From: Ilex aquifolium | Taxonomy: Eukaryota; Streptophyta; Magnoliopsida; Aquifoliales; Aquifoliaceae | Length of the DNA stretch: 64,000 bases | Reading direction: 5' to 3' | Assembly: GCA_951799425.1 (NCBI GenBank) | Contig: OX637407.1 | Location: 23,504,981-23,568,980 of the forward strand | Shown: piece after piece, positions 33,780 through 46,188 of the stretch | Layout of the letters: each line of letters starts with the position of its first letter | Numbering within the stretch: the first letter of the stretch is position 1 | Program-made: the position numbers and the translations under genes | The notes under the pieces: model-generated | Told to the model about the DNA's origin: nothing | Database searches by the model: none | Seen by the model: the letters and a program-made list of their open reading frames with translations, nothing else

Positions 33780-34295
33780 CATGGTCTATCTAAATATCCC
33801 TATCCACGTTAAAATGTTAAATTTGGATGATACTCGAATTGAAGGGTATTGGTTGACATTCAGGTTAGGATGAACTTGGATTAAATATTTTATATCTTAG
33901 ATCAACTAAGTTGAACTCTCAACCCCATCGAATCCGCCCAAGTTTCACCCTTTACTTGTACTTTTGATAGTAACTTGGTCGGTAATACACAACAATATCA
34001 TAGTAATGGGCTGATATAAGCTTATATATATTGAAGAAGAACCATAGAATTAAAATACTACATAAAAGATCTTACAAGAATATGAAATTGTGCCCACATC
34101 TACCTCTCAACCATATGACTTCTTAGTTCTTGCTACGTTCTATGTGCTATGTAAATTCAAATCTTTTCCTGGTAAACACTGAAACCATGGAAGAAGCAAA
34201 ACTACAAAAACTGCAATGTTGATTATGCATAGTTCAACATGGTTCATGAGCCTGTAGTAGAAATGTTACTGATGGATACAAAGATGAGCTTCAAT

Positions 34296-34508
34296 TCAAC
34301 CACCACAGGCTCCGCCGCACCCGGCGGTACAAGCGGTGGCTGAGGCTTTGTCTTCTGTTGCACCATCTGCACAGGAGAAGATAATAGCTGAGATGAGAGA
34401 GAGGCTAAATAAAGCCAACCACAATACTAGAACTGCAGTGTCTGAACCTCCACCACCCCCTCCTTCCCAGCTTCCCATTTCTTTCCATTGCCTAACCATT
34501 TTGCTCAC
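34296..34508 (-). CDS. Small membrane peptide with Cys/Gly-rich tail (copy 1)
   Basis: This single-exon frame encodes 70 aa, or 67 aa if the internal Met at 34499 (MVRQWKEMGSW) is the start, as in the paralogue. Seen: a short hydrophilic N-terminus with a glycine run, one transmembrane helix (AVLVLWLALFSLSLISAIIF), then CADG and a C-terminus ending TAGCGGACGG. The paralogue at 48995-49219 keeps all these parts while flanking DNA has diverged, which argues for coding. The gene strand has a (GA)n/(TA)n run upstream, as a plant 5' leader would. I think it belongs to a plant family of very small membrane proteins with a CGG-type tail, but I know of no assigned function. Confidence 0.65.
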   Translation of the reverse strand: MSKMVRQWKEMGSWEGGGGGGSDTAVLVLWLALFSLSLISAIIFSCADGATEDKASATACTAGCGGACGG

Positions 34509-34664
34509 TCTCTCTCCCTCTCCCTCTCCCTCTCTCTCTCTCTATATATATATATTTATCTGTGTGTGTGTGTGTGAATAGCAGGACCACAGAGTTCTTA
34601 TCCTTTCTCTGGTTGAATACGATGAGGGAAAGCCTCTCTCTAAACCAGCAGGCAATAAATATTA

Positions 34665-35664
34665 GGGAGAATTATACCTAAACCTCCTGAGGTTTGTCAC
34701 TTACTCACTCAAATCTCATGACATTCAAAATATTACATAGAAATCCCTTAAAATTTGTACGCGCGTAACACTTAAATCCCTACCGGCAATGTCTATTAAT
34801 AAATTACACCTAGACCTCCTGAAGTTTGCAGATGCGTAATATTTAGACCCCTCAAGTTTAAAATGTTATACTTTAGACAAAAATTACTCTAATCAAAGAT
34901 AAAATATTAAATATTTTAAATTTTACAACTAAAATTCATATTTTATTGTATCATGTATTGAAATAAAATGAAAAATAAAAATTCAATTTTTTAAAAAAAA
35001 AATCGTTAGTATACAATTATATTATTTATTAGAATAAAACTAAAAAATCAAACAAGGTGTCTAAGTCATTCATAATAGAACAAACCAAAATTCATGTTTT
35101 ATTATGTCATTTATTGAAATAAAATCGAAAATAAAAATTTAATTTTTTCTTAAAAAATTATAATTAATATACAATTATACTATCTATTGAAATAAAATCA
35201 AATTAAACTATCAAATTACCCCAATTAAAGCTATAATATATTGTATCTATTACAGTTTCATCCATTATTTGATTTTTTAGTTTTATTTTAATAGATAGTA
35301 TAATTGCATACTAATTATGATTTTTAATAAAAATTAGATTTTTATTTTTTATTTTATTTTAATAAATGACATAATAGAACATAAATTTTTATTGTAAAAT
35401 TTAAAATATTTGATATTCTATCTTTGATTGGAGTATTTTTGGTCTAAGTATAATAATTTAAATTTGAGGGGTTTAAGTATTACACACCTACAAATTTCAG
35501 CGGGTCTGAATGTAATTTACTAACAGATATATTATCGGACATTGACGATAGGGGTCTAAGTGTTATGTGCGTTCAAACTTTAGGGGTTTGTGTGTAACAT
35601 TTTAAATATCATGGGTCTAAATAATTAAGTGATAAACTTTAGGGAATCTCAGTGTAGTTCTCTC
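34665..35664. mobile_element. 1.0-kb foldback (long inverted repeat) element, copy 1
   Basis: The ends GGGAGAATTATACC and GAGAGAACTACACTG (read inward) start two arms of nearly 500 bp each that are complementary along most of their length ('cctcctgaagtttg', 'aaattttacaactaaaattcat', 'caattatattat'). Flanks TAAATATTA and TAAATAAGA may be a decayed 9-bp duplication, which would place it with Mutator-like elements. A relative lies at 59995-61005. Non-coding. Confidence 0.75.
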
Positions 35665-36879
35665 TAAATAAGAGCAATGCTATACGAACCTAATCCGAAA
35701 GGGTGGTTAAAAACAAAGTATAAGAGAATGGAGATATTCAATTTTCAATTCTTCTAAAAAAAAAAAAAATTTCAATAATGCTATTCAAATTTATTGACCT
35801 AATTTAATATCACTGTTGAATTGACAGTAGACTCCAATTAATATTAAGATTTGGTGCTAAGGAAAACATTATTTGGACTTAATCTGGGGAATTAATTCAA
35901 TACAACTATTGGATGGGTAGTGGGCTCCATCTAACATTGGAACTCACAATAAATTCAATGGTTGCATTGAGACCATATCATTAGGTTCTCAGATTAGGTC
36001 CATATATCATTATTTTGCTGTTAATCCAACGATTGTAGTAAATTATGTTAGTAAATTATAATTTGACACCTCAACTATGACATTTTTTTCACTTTGCCTC
36101 CTCAACTATCGTCTTTTTACATTACACCTTCAACTATGTGATTAGTTTCACATTGCCTTAATTATTAACTTTTATTACGTAAAGTTATTTCATTTTGCCC
36201 CTCCAACTAAGTAATTTTTTTATTTTACCCCAACATGTCAGAAATTTTCATCAAAAAAATAACAGACGTTTGTGATTAAGACAATGTGAAACAAAAATGT
36301 TACTTTAAGATGCAATGTGAGAAATCTAATAATTGAAAGCATAAAATAAAAAAAAAGGTGATAGTTTATGGGCTATTTGTGTCTACGACTAATTTATACC
36401 ATTTGTAACCCGTGTTAATTAGTGGTGTTATTTTCGGGTTTGAATCATAAAATTACGGAAAAATTATAAGGATATAAGCAAAATGTAAGATAAATTTAAG
36501 TATGGTATAAATTATTTCAGATTTAGATAGTTTTGATTTTGGTTTTTTTTGGATAAACTATTTTTCACATTTATCAAATTTGAAATATTATTCATTTATC
36601 TGAGACCTATGCCTAGTAAATTTGAACTGCAAATCATTCTATTTCTTATTTATAAACATTTAATATGAATAAAAAGATGAATATGGCATGATATTATGAT
36701 ACGACCTGAAAAAGATGATAAGGCAGGAACAAACAATAATGTTAATCGTGATAATTCGTCGGCAAAGCACTCTCCTTTATCAATGATTATTGATTGATTG
36801 TCCTTTTATTACTAGTGCTTATCAACATCCATTGAAAAGTTCTCTACACATGGGGTAATTTTACAGGTGAAGTTTAACA
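35665..36879. other. Intergenic remainder of segmental duplication copy 1
   Basis: No gene. 36050-36250 has 'cctcaactatgacattttt' type repeats found widely in plant MITEs. 36385-36430 ('gtgttattttcgggtttga') is found inverted at about 50168-50205. Confidence 0.5.
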
Positions 36880-37330
36880 ATACCCAAAAAAAAAATTCAT
36901 TATCATATTGTCGGTTATAATTTTTTATAATAAAATTATATATTTAAAAAGAAAATTATAACTGCACAAAAGAAGACCATGAATTATAAGTTGACTTTTA
37001 AAAGTTGTAATTTAACATTTGAAAGTTACAACTTCGATATCGATCACAATTTTTTATGATCAATCATACCCTTTAAAAATTAAAGTTTATATCTTAAAAA
37101 AATTATAACTTAATCTTAAAAAATTATAATTTTCAATAGGGTACCCTCAACGATACCGTAACTTTTTCCATTTGATAGTGCCCAAAAAAAATAGTACATT
37201 ATCAAAAATTATTATTTTTTAAGTCAAATTATACTTTTTAAAAGTAAAGTTATAATTGTTTAAGATAATTTCGTGATCGATCATGAATACTACTTGATCA
37301 ATTGTCATTTTACCATTAAAAGGTATAATT
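36880..37330. repeat. Dispersed repeat with TGATCGATCA motifs
   Basis: Same family as 13905-14160 and 9130-9310: 'ttttatgatcaatcat', 'gtgatcgatcatgaat', 'gttacaacttcgatatcgat'. The words 'agtgcccaaaaaaa' and 'aatacccaaaaaaaa' may mark repeated ends. Confidence 0.45.
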
Positions 37331-37521
37331 TGACCACAACTTTAAATAGTAAATGTGTAAAATAATATATTTGAGTTGAATTATAATATTACCTCTCCTG
37401 ATAATATTAAAATATCTTTATAATACAAGTTTATAATACTAAAAATATATGATAAATATTTAATTAATATAAAATTAAATTAATCTATCAAATAAAGTAT
37501 TAAACCTAATTAAATAAATAA

Positions 37522-37797
37522 TCTATATAATAAAGTAGCTAGATTTCTTTGTCTTTAGCTTTTCGCGGCTCAGATCATTTTTAAGTTTTTGATCCAACGA
37601 TTCTAATTAATCTACATTCCTACAGGACTCTACTACATTCATTTTATCTCTCCTCATCCTCATTCAAACCATTGGAGAGATATCTACATCCTTACAGGAC
37701 TCTACTACATTCTTTTTTATCTCTCCTCATTTCCATTCAAACCATGGGAGAAATTGACTTGGACGGTTATATACATACACACACACACACATGTATA
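37522..37797 (+). repeat. 276-bp tandem duplicate of a Helitron 5' end (E)
   Basis: This block begins with the Helitron 5' end (TCTATATAATAAAGTAG, preceded by A) and is, as far as I can read, identical to the first 276 bp of the next Helitron. It breaks where an internal TATATAATAAAA resembles the terminal TATATAATAAAG. A local duplication across that microhomology is the simplest origin. Confidence 0.8.
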
Positions 37798-40319
37798 TCT
37801 ATATAATAAAGTAGCTAGATTTCTTTGTCTTTAGCTTTTCGCGGCTCAGATCATTTTTAAGTTTTTGATCCAACGATTCTAATTAATCTACATTCCTACA
37901 GGACTCTACTACATTCATTTTATCTCTCCTCATCCTCATTCAAACCATTGGAGAGATATCTACATCCTTACAGGACTCTACTACATTCTTTTTTATCTCT
38001 CCTCATTTCCATTCAAACCATGGGAGAAATTGACTTGGACGGTTATATACATACACACACACACACATGTATATATATATATATAATAAAAATAAAATAT
38101 ATCTAAAATCTATTAAAACTCTAATAATAAGGATTATCTCTAAAAAAAATATAAGTTCATTAACATATGCCGTCATATTTATATATTTATATTGATATCT
38201 ATATCTATATATATAATTCAATTTATATAATAAACAGTTCAAACGCGTAATTTAAAATTAACAAAATAATAGTACAATAACAAGGATTATCGCTAACAAA
38301 ATATAGGTTTATTAACATATGTTTAATAAACGGGTCATATTCGGGTGAGACCTGTCAACCCGTTTAAATAAATTTAATATAATAATAAATTATATATATA
38401 TAAAAAATAATGAATGAGTAAAGAAAAAAAAAATAAAAAAAACATTTCAAAAAAAAAAAAATAAGCATATCAATAGTAGGAAAGTGAAGTTTTGAGCATT
38501 GAGGCATTGAATTGCCTTTTGACCCTTTTCTTTGAATCCCACATCGACAAGGAGTGGAGAGGGGAGACTTCAGTTGCCTATAAAAAGGGTAATGAACTTC
38601 TCATTTTAACTAACCTTTGTGGTGTGATTTTCACATAAGTTGTTGGCTGGAATTCCTTCAATTGAGGAAAGTACAGTTGGAAGCAAAAAAATGGAGTGTA
38701 AAAATTTATTAAAATAATATTTTTTTTTATTTTTTTGTAAATGGGTTAAATGAGTCATGTCGTGTTACCTGTTTATTAAATGGTTCGTGTTCGTGTTAAA
38801 ATTTTTTAAAAATTTTTACCAGTTTACTTGATTATCGGTTTGAAGTGATTATGATTAGAATTCGAATTTAGCTGAATTTGATTGTCAAGTATAAAATATA
38901 TATTTTTGTTTAAACTTAACTTTGCTTGAATTTTACGAATATTCAAAGTTGAAGTCAAAATTGAAATTGATTGTAAAAATAATAAAGAATAATTAAATTA
39001 TATAATAAGTGAGAATACGCTATGCTATGAAAAAATCTGTATTTAAATTATATGGGTTAAAATACAAATTTTTAAGTTTATATACAACAAAAAAATTTAG
39101 AATTTAAGGTCAATTTCATGTTGGTTTAATCAACAACAAATAATATTAAACACGAAATGAACCTTAAATTGTAAATTAATATATATTTTTATCATAATTT
39201 GACATTTAATTTTGTCCAATTTATATTCAACTTTGTCAAATTAATATCAAATTAATTTTTATTGTTATCAAATTAATATTAAAATTCATTTAATCATTTT
39301 TTTGGGGGTACTAAATTATATCAATTTTTTGGGTACTAAATCAAATCTTATTTTATTTTATTAAATTTTTAATTTTTTTGGGTACTCAAGTTGGAGAAAG
39401 GCAATTATAAAAATAATAATTTTTTTGGGATAAAATCATCACTTTACGTTAGCAATATTGAAGGAAGGGAGACAAAGGGGTCTCTGTGTAATAAATTTTA
39501 AATTTTGGGGATTTCCGTGTTATTTATAAAATATCAGAGGGTGTCTTCATAATATTGTCAAAACTCAGGGGAAGTCCGTATTTTTTTCCCTATTTTTTAA
39601 TTAGATATTAATTTATTATTATTTTATCATAAAAACTTGAATTATTATATTTCTAATAAAAGCAGTTATTAATTGGGAAGGTTTGTTGGTAGCCAAAAAA
39701 AAATGTGTGAGAGTACGTTTCTGTGTATATTTATATGTGAAGGATTGAAAATTTGGTAATTAAATTTATAATTTTGTTGTGCCATTTGGGGTTGAATGGT
39801 GATAGTGGTGATAAATTCATGAGTTTTATAAATGAGTAAGATTTGATTGATTTTATTTATCGCTTAACGATTGTGAATTTAATTGTGTTATGTTAGTAAT
39901 TTTTTTTTTTGTTTGGCTTGAGATATATATTACATGGAGATAGAGTGGATTGAAAATATGGTGATTAAGTTTATTATTATATTCTATTATTGGATTGAAT
40001 GGTGGTAAATGTGATAAATTCTTGAGTCTTATAAATGAGAAAAATTTTATTTATTACTTAAAGATTGTAAATTTCAATGAATTATGTTATATTTGTTTTT
40101 TTTTTCTGAGGCATTTGTATATATGGTGTTGTTTTGAAGAGTTTTATATATTTTTACGACAGTTCTATTAATATGGAGGATATGATCGGCGATATATTTC
40201 GAGTCATTTTAAAAGAAGAATTAGTATGAATATTTTTGGCCAATTCTTTTTGAATTTGGACAATTGTGTAAGAATTTTTTGTTTGTTATATAGTGCCTTC
40301 AGGCACGGGTAATGACTAG
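37798..40319 (+). mobile_element. Non-autonomous Helitron, 2.5-kb subfamily (copy F)
   Basis: The full-length copy starts TCTATATAATAAAGTAG and ends with GTGCCTTCAGGCAC, eight bases and CTAG. It aligns throughout with copies A and G by eye. The base after CTAG is the first base of copy G, so the two are joined head to tail. Small frames in the interior are AT-rich accidents; there is no Rep or helicase. Confidence 0.93.
38536..38701 (+). promoter_or_regulatory. snRNA-type transcription unit signals inside Helitron F
   Basis: The upstream-element match ATCCCACATCG is at 38536-38546, TATAAAAA at 38579-38586 (32 bp between), and the 3'-box match CA-N9-AGTGTAA at 38684-38701. Spacing is identical to copies A and G although the intervening sequence has substitutions. 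Confidence 0.5.
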
Positions 40320-40565
40320 TCTATATAATAAAGTAGCTAGATTTATTTGTCTTTAGCTTTTTGCGGCTCAGATCATTTTTAAGTTTTTGATCCAACGATT
40401 CTAATTAATCTACATTACTACATGACTCTACTACATTCATTTTATCTCTCCTCATCCCCATTCAAACCATTGGAGAGATATCTACATCCTTACAGGACTT
40501 TACTACATTCTTTTTTATCTCTCCTCATTTCCATTCAAACCATGGGAGAGATTGACTTGGACGGT

Positions 40566-40606
<41 letters not shown>

Positions 40607-42827
40607 CTATATATAATAAAAATAAAATATATCTAAAATCTATTAAAACTCTAATAATAAGGATTATCTCTAAAAAAAATATAAGTTCATTAACATATGC
40701 CGTCATATTTATATATTTATATTGATATCTATATCTATATATATAATTCAATTTATATAATAAACAGTTCAAACACGTAATTTAAAATTAACAAAATAAT
40801 AGTACAATAACAAGGATTATCGCTAACAAAGTATATATGTTTATTAACATATGTTTAATAAACGGGTCATATTCGGGTGAGACCTGTCAACCCGTTTAAA
40901 TAAATTTAATATAATAATAAATTATATATATATAAAATAATGAATGAGTAAAGAAAAAAAATAAAGAAAACACTTCAAAAAAAAAAAAAAATAAGCATAT
41001 CAATAGTAGGAAAGTGAAGTTTTGAGCCTTGAGACATTGAATTGCCTTTTGACCCTTTTCTTTGAATCCCACATCGACAAGGAGTGGAGAGGGGAGACTT
41101 CAGTTGCCTATAAAAAGGGTAGTGAACTTCTCATTTTAACCAACCTTTGTGGTGTGATTTTCACGTGAGCTGTTGGCTGGAATTCCTTCAATTGAGGAAA
41201 GTACAGTTGGAAGCAAATAAATGGAGTGTAAAAATTTATTAAAATAATATTTATTTTTTATTTTTTTGTAAATGGGTTAAACGAGTTGTGTCGTGTTACC
41301 TGTTTATTAAATGGTTCGTGTTCGTGTTAAAAATTTTTACCGGTTTACTCAATTATCGGTTTGACGTGATTATGATTAGAATTCGAATTTAGCTGAATTT
41401 GATTGTCAAATATAAAGTATATATTTTTGTTTAAACTTAACTTTGCTTGAATTTTACGAATATTCAAAGTTGAAGTCAAAATTGAAATTGATTATAAAAA
41501 TAATAAAGAATAATTAAATTATATAGTAAGTGAGAATACGCTATGCTATGAAAAAATCTGTATTTAAATTATGTGGGTTAAAATACAAATTTTTAAGTTT
41601 ATATACAACAAAAAAATTTAGTGTTTAAGGTCAATTTCATGTTGGTTTAATCAACAACAAATAATATTAAACACGAAATGAACCTTAAATTGTAAATTAA
41701 TATATATTTTTATCAGAAATTGACATTTAATTTTGTCCAATTTATATTCAACTTTGTCAAATTAATTTTTATTGTTATCAAATTGATATTAAAATTCATT
41801 CAATCAATTTTTTGGGGGTACTAAATTATATCAATTTTTTGGGTACTAAATCAAATCTTATTTTATTTTATTAAATTTTTAATTTTTTTGGGTACTCAAG
41901 TTGGAGAAAGACAATTATAAAAATAATAATTTTTTTGGGATAAAATCATCACTTTACGTTAGCAATATTGAAGGAAGGGAGACAAAGGGGTCTTTGTGTA
42001 ATAAATTTTAAATTTTGGGGATTTTCGTGTTATTTATAAAATATCAGGGGGTGTCTTCATAATATTGTCAAAACTCAGGGGAAATCAGTATTTTTTCCCT
42101 ATTTTTTAATTAGATATTAATTTATTATTATTTTATCATAAAAACTTGAATTATTATATTTTTAATAAAAGCAGTTATTAATTAGAAAGGTTTGTTGGTA
42201 GCCAAAAAAAAATGTGTGAGAGTATGTTTCTGTGTATATTTATATGTGAAGGATTGAAAATTTGGTAATTAAATTTATAATTTTGTTGTGCCATTTGGGG
42301 TTGAATGGTGATAGTGGTGATAAATTCATGAGTTTTATAAATGAGTAAGATTTAGTTGATTTTATTTATCGCTTAACGATTGTGAATTTAATTGTGTTAT
42401 GTTAGTAATTTTTTTTTTGTTTGGCTTGAGATATAAATTACATGGAGATAGGGTGGATTGAAAATATGGTGATTAAGTTTATAATTATATTCTATTATTG
42501 GATTGAGTGGTGGTAAATGTGATAAATTCTTGAGTCTTATAAATGAGAAAAACTTTATTTATTACTTAAAAATTGTAAATTTCAATGGATTATGTTAATA
42601 TTTGTTTTTTTTTCGGAGGTATTTGTATATATGGTATTGTTTTGAAGAGTTGTATATATTTTTACGACAGTTCTATTAATATGGAGGATATGATCGGCGA
42701 TATATTTCGAGTCATTTTAAAAGAAGAATTGGTATGAATATTTTTGGCCCATTCTTTTTGAATTTGGACAATTGTGTAAGAATTTTTTGTTTGTTATATA
42801 GTGCCTTCAGGCACGGGTAATGACTAG
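40320..42827 (+). mobile_element. Non-autonomous Helitron, 2.5-kb subfamily (copy G)
   Basis: Begins TCTATATAATAAAGTAG at the base after the CTAG of copy F. It ends with the same palindrome and CTAG (42824-42827) followed by T. The length is 2508 bp. It differs from F by scattered substitutions, small indels and a longer (CA)n run near 40575. Confidence 0.93.
41066..41231 (+). promoter_or_regulatory. snRNA-type transcription unit signals inside Helitron G
   Basis: ATCCCACATCG at 41066-41076, TATAAAAA at 41109-41116 (32 bp between) and CA-N9-AGTGTAA at 41214-41231. Third copy with the same geometry. Confidence 0.5.
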
Positions 42828-43163
42828 TAATATAATATAATATTTAAGTCATTTATAATACCTCGACTGTTGTCTTGCTTCGATGGACCCATATAACTGC
42901 ACCGTCCTTAATTTTGATGGGACTATTAAGTCATGTGTGCTGAAGTGTCAATTCGTGTTGTCTCATCTTTATATTTATATTTTTATTTTTAAATTGTGTC
43001 ATTTTATATGGTTAGTTATAATTATATGATGTCTTCTTTAAATGTAGGTCACATTCAATCAATTTTCTCTGATTTTAAATTTAACAATTAACTCTTTTAA
43101 AGTTTGAATATTTATAAATTAAGTCAAGACATTAATTTTGACAATAAAAAATAATATAAAACA

Positions 43164-43696
43164 TCTATATAATAAAGTAGCTTACAATTCAAATCTCAAA
43201 AGATAAACAAAATGACTTTTGCTATTCGCGGTTAAGATCGCTTTAAATTTTACTTTAAAGTAAATCTAACGGCTAATATTAACACCCTAAATTTAATAGG
43301 AAAAATAGGCCTTAAGGGTGTGTTTGGAGTGATTTTTTAAAATTACTTTTAGAAATTATTTATCATAAGTATTTTAAAAAAAATAATAGTGTTTGAAACC
43401 GTCTCACCATTACCTCTACCACCACCACCACCATCGCCGCGCCCACCACCACCGCCGCCGCCATCACCACCACCGCCGCCGTCGCCCTCGCCGCCATCAC
43501 CGCCATCACGGTCATTGCCACCCACCACAACTATCACCGTCTCCTACCACCACCACCTCTCACTCCACTATAATCGATACTTAAATTCATTTATCTCTCT
43601 TTTATGTTTGTGATTTAATTCTGGATATGAATACAAATATGTTTATTGTTTATCATTTTTTATTATTCTGTGCCTTCAGGCACAGGCAATAACTAG
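43164..43696 (+). mobile_element. Non-autonomous Helitron, 533 bp, (CCACCA)-bearing subfamily (copy D)
   Basis: The 5' end TCTATATAATAAAGTAGC is preceded by A. The 3' end is GTGCCTTCAGGCAC, nine bases, then CTAG before T. The interior ('caaaagataaacaaaatgac', 'gctattcgcggttaagatcg') matches copy C, not the 2.5-kb group. A CCACCGCC microsatellite occupies 43418-43562; the Pro- and Gly-rich frames over it on both strands are spurious. Confidence 0.9.
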
Positions 43697-46188
43697 TTCA
43701 TTTATAAATTACACAGTCTCAAATTTTACAAAGAGACAAGATTAACCTTCACATCATTTTGTATTGAGAACAAGAATAAGAAATTTTTTTATGTTAGAAA
43801 AAAATTTCGAATTTAGGATAATTTTTTATTTTCAATAAATCTGAGATCATGTTATTTAATTTTTATTATTTTTTATTGTCTAAACTAACAATTTAAGTTA
43901 ATTGAAAATTATACAAACTTTGAGGGAACAATTCGTTGACATTTAAATCAGAAGGAGTCAAATATCAAAAAAAAAAAAAAATCAGAAGGAGTTGATTGCA
44001 TCTCAATCCAAATTTGAAAGAGACATTTTATATAGTACAAATTTAGGCAGGGAAACTCAACCAATTACATGATACCCAAAATCAATGAAAATGTTCTTCG
44101 ACACTGTACCCACCTCAACTACATCAAACTTTGTAAAAACCAGCATTAAGAGTTTCCTGAAATCAATAGAACATAGATTTTGGGCGTTACAAATATTATA
44201 TCATACATATCTTTCGACAAAAAAATACATCAGATTCCATCTACACCACCTTTTTAATCCCCATATGTAACGTTAGAACATTCATAAAGAGATACCAACA
44301 CTGCATCAAATTAAAAATTTACACATTACACATAAGTAACACGCAATAGAATATAGAACTTAAGCTAATATAAAGTTAAAACCACATAACTTTTGTTATA
44401 CCAAAACAACCAAACACCAGAACTCAAGATCACCATCCAAAACACCCTAATTTTGTATACCAGGCCTGATCTCATCATTTTCAGCTAAAAATAAGCTGGA
44501 GAAGCAAACAACATATTTTGAACATAGGTAACCAATGTTCATTAGCTTTTCAAAACCACTCATTTTACTCTTTTTTATCTTCAAAACCAGTCATTTGAGA
44601 CATTGACAGAGAATGTATACTCAATAAACCAACAACTGCCAGTAACAAATTCCATAGAAAAATCAAAAGTTACCTAAAATGACTTGTGCACAAATTAAAG
44701 ACCAGCCAATCACACCCAAAAGCCCAAATTTTTTTCTACATTTTTGTCTGAAGGCACAAACATATATACCAACAGTTACATCAACTATTTTGCTTTCAAT
44801 CTTCATAAAAAATTTTTGCCGAAATAAACAAGCCAAACCCACAAAAATTAGCAAACATGAAAACCTTTGCAAACAAAAAAATCATAGCCCCCACAAAAAC
44901 TAAGACATTAGTTAAAGGCATATTCACTTCCACTTTACACTCAACTTAATTTAGGCAAGCTCATATTGAGCAAAATCCCAATAGAATAAAGGCGATGATA
45001 AATTAAAACGCATAGAAGTGCACAAAATGCATAAGCATTTATTTTTTCTCCATCCGCATACAAAGCAATCTCAACCCCCTCTAATATTTCCGTTTACCAC
45101 CACCACAAAGTCAATATTTTTAATTTCAAACATCTTTGCCCCAAACCGCCACCCTAGCAATAAAACTTTGAACGTTGCTGTTTTAAAAGCCAATACATCT
45201 AAATCTTATTCAATCAGGAAAATGTCAAGGCCCAACAAATAGGAATATTCATTCTATGAAAACACAACCATGAACATTAAAGAGAAAAAGGGGTTTTAAA
45301 ACTATCAAAAAAGTCAGGGATTCTAGATCAAATTTAGAAGGGGAATGTTACAAAAAAAGGAGGATGGATCCTACTGTAACAGTGATGAAAAGGATGCTGC
45401 TTTAAGAAAAATATCTTGTTTCATCTGAGGTGCCAACCATTTTTATTTTTTTTTGTCTTTTCGAGGTTTTTCAACTCAATTACAAGCATGCAGTAGCTAG
45501 GTTTGGATGCAAGAACATGCAAATTGTTATCTGCTAAAACCATGCTTTGTATCCACTAATCCACACAAGGAAGAAAACAAAAGATGGCTTTTAGGACTTA
45601 ATTCCTTTGGAGACCAAGTGTATACATTGGAAGAGACTATTTTCTTTGTTTTCTGTCCCAGCACAATACTAATTTTCTTAAGGACATACCAAAAGAGAGA
45701 CAAATAAATTTAAAACATATAAAAGTAGTATTTGTTGTATTGTCCATTTCTTCACAACATTGATTTCATACTGTGCACTTAAATCTCAAAATCCAAATCT
45801 AAAAGCAACACTGTGATAAAAAACAAAAAAGAAGTTACTAACACGGTCTCAATGGCTTTTATAGAACTGCAAAGCACCGGTTCACATTCAAACAGAATTT
45901 TATACTCCTCACATCAAAATTGGTGGTACATGAGCAGTTTCAATCAGTATGGAAAACAAGTCGTGTAAGTATTCCCTATTCATACATGTTGAAAGAAGGG
46001 GAAAAATGAAACTCAATATGGAACTACAATCACAAAATTTTCACTACCAAGTTACTGTGTCATCAAAGGAAGAAAGTGGGAAAAAAATCACCTATGCAAG
46101 AGCATTTATCATTCGATTTGTTGGGAACACTTTCATGTTCTTCAAGCCGGTTGGTGCCTCGTGAGTCGAAAAGGTATTCAAACTTATT
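43697..46188. other. 2.5-kb region downstream of the PC-esterase-like gene, no gene recognised
   Basis: From about 44050 the base composition is less repetitive than elsewhere. On the minus strand it would follow the PC-esterase-like gene, so it may hold its 3' untranslated region. I found no conserved protein and no transposon end. Confidence 0.4.

Larger units (their letters stand above)
33780..36870. repeat. Segmental duplication, copy 1
   Basis: Blocks here match 48360-51030 in the same order and orientation: 'catggtctatct.aa.atc.ctatcca', 'gtaatacacaacaat', 'aatgggctgat', 'gatcttacaagaatatgaaattgtgccc', the small membrane-peptide gene, 'ggcaataaata', and at the far end 'ctttatcaat..ttgtcctttt..ctactagtgcttatcaacatc..ttgaaaagttct'. 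Copy 1 is interrupted by the foldback element at 34665-35664. Confidence 0.75.

Noticed and set aside
34336..34581. Plus-strand frame over the small membrane-peptide gene, also open in the paralogue at 49044
   Set aside because: It runs into CT and TA microsatellites at its C-terminus. The minus-strand frame has a proper membrane helix and a patterned tail in both copies. Conservation on one strand keeps the other partly open.
38003..38242. Tyr/Ile-rich frame repeated in all three 2.5-kb Helitrons (also 10374 and 40515)
   Set aside because: It is built from TATA and GTGT microsatellite sequence. Its recurrence reflects Helitron copies, not a conserved gene.
43349..43613. Pro-rich and Gly-rich frames on both strands
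   Set aside because: They come from a CCACCGCC microsatellite inside Helitron copy D.
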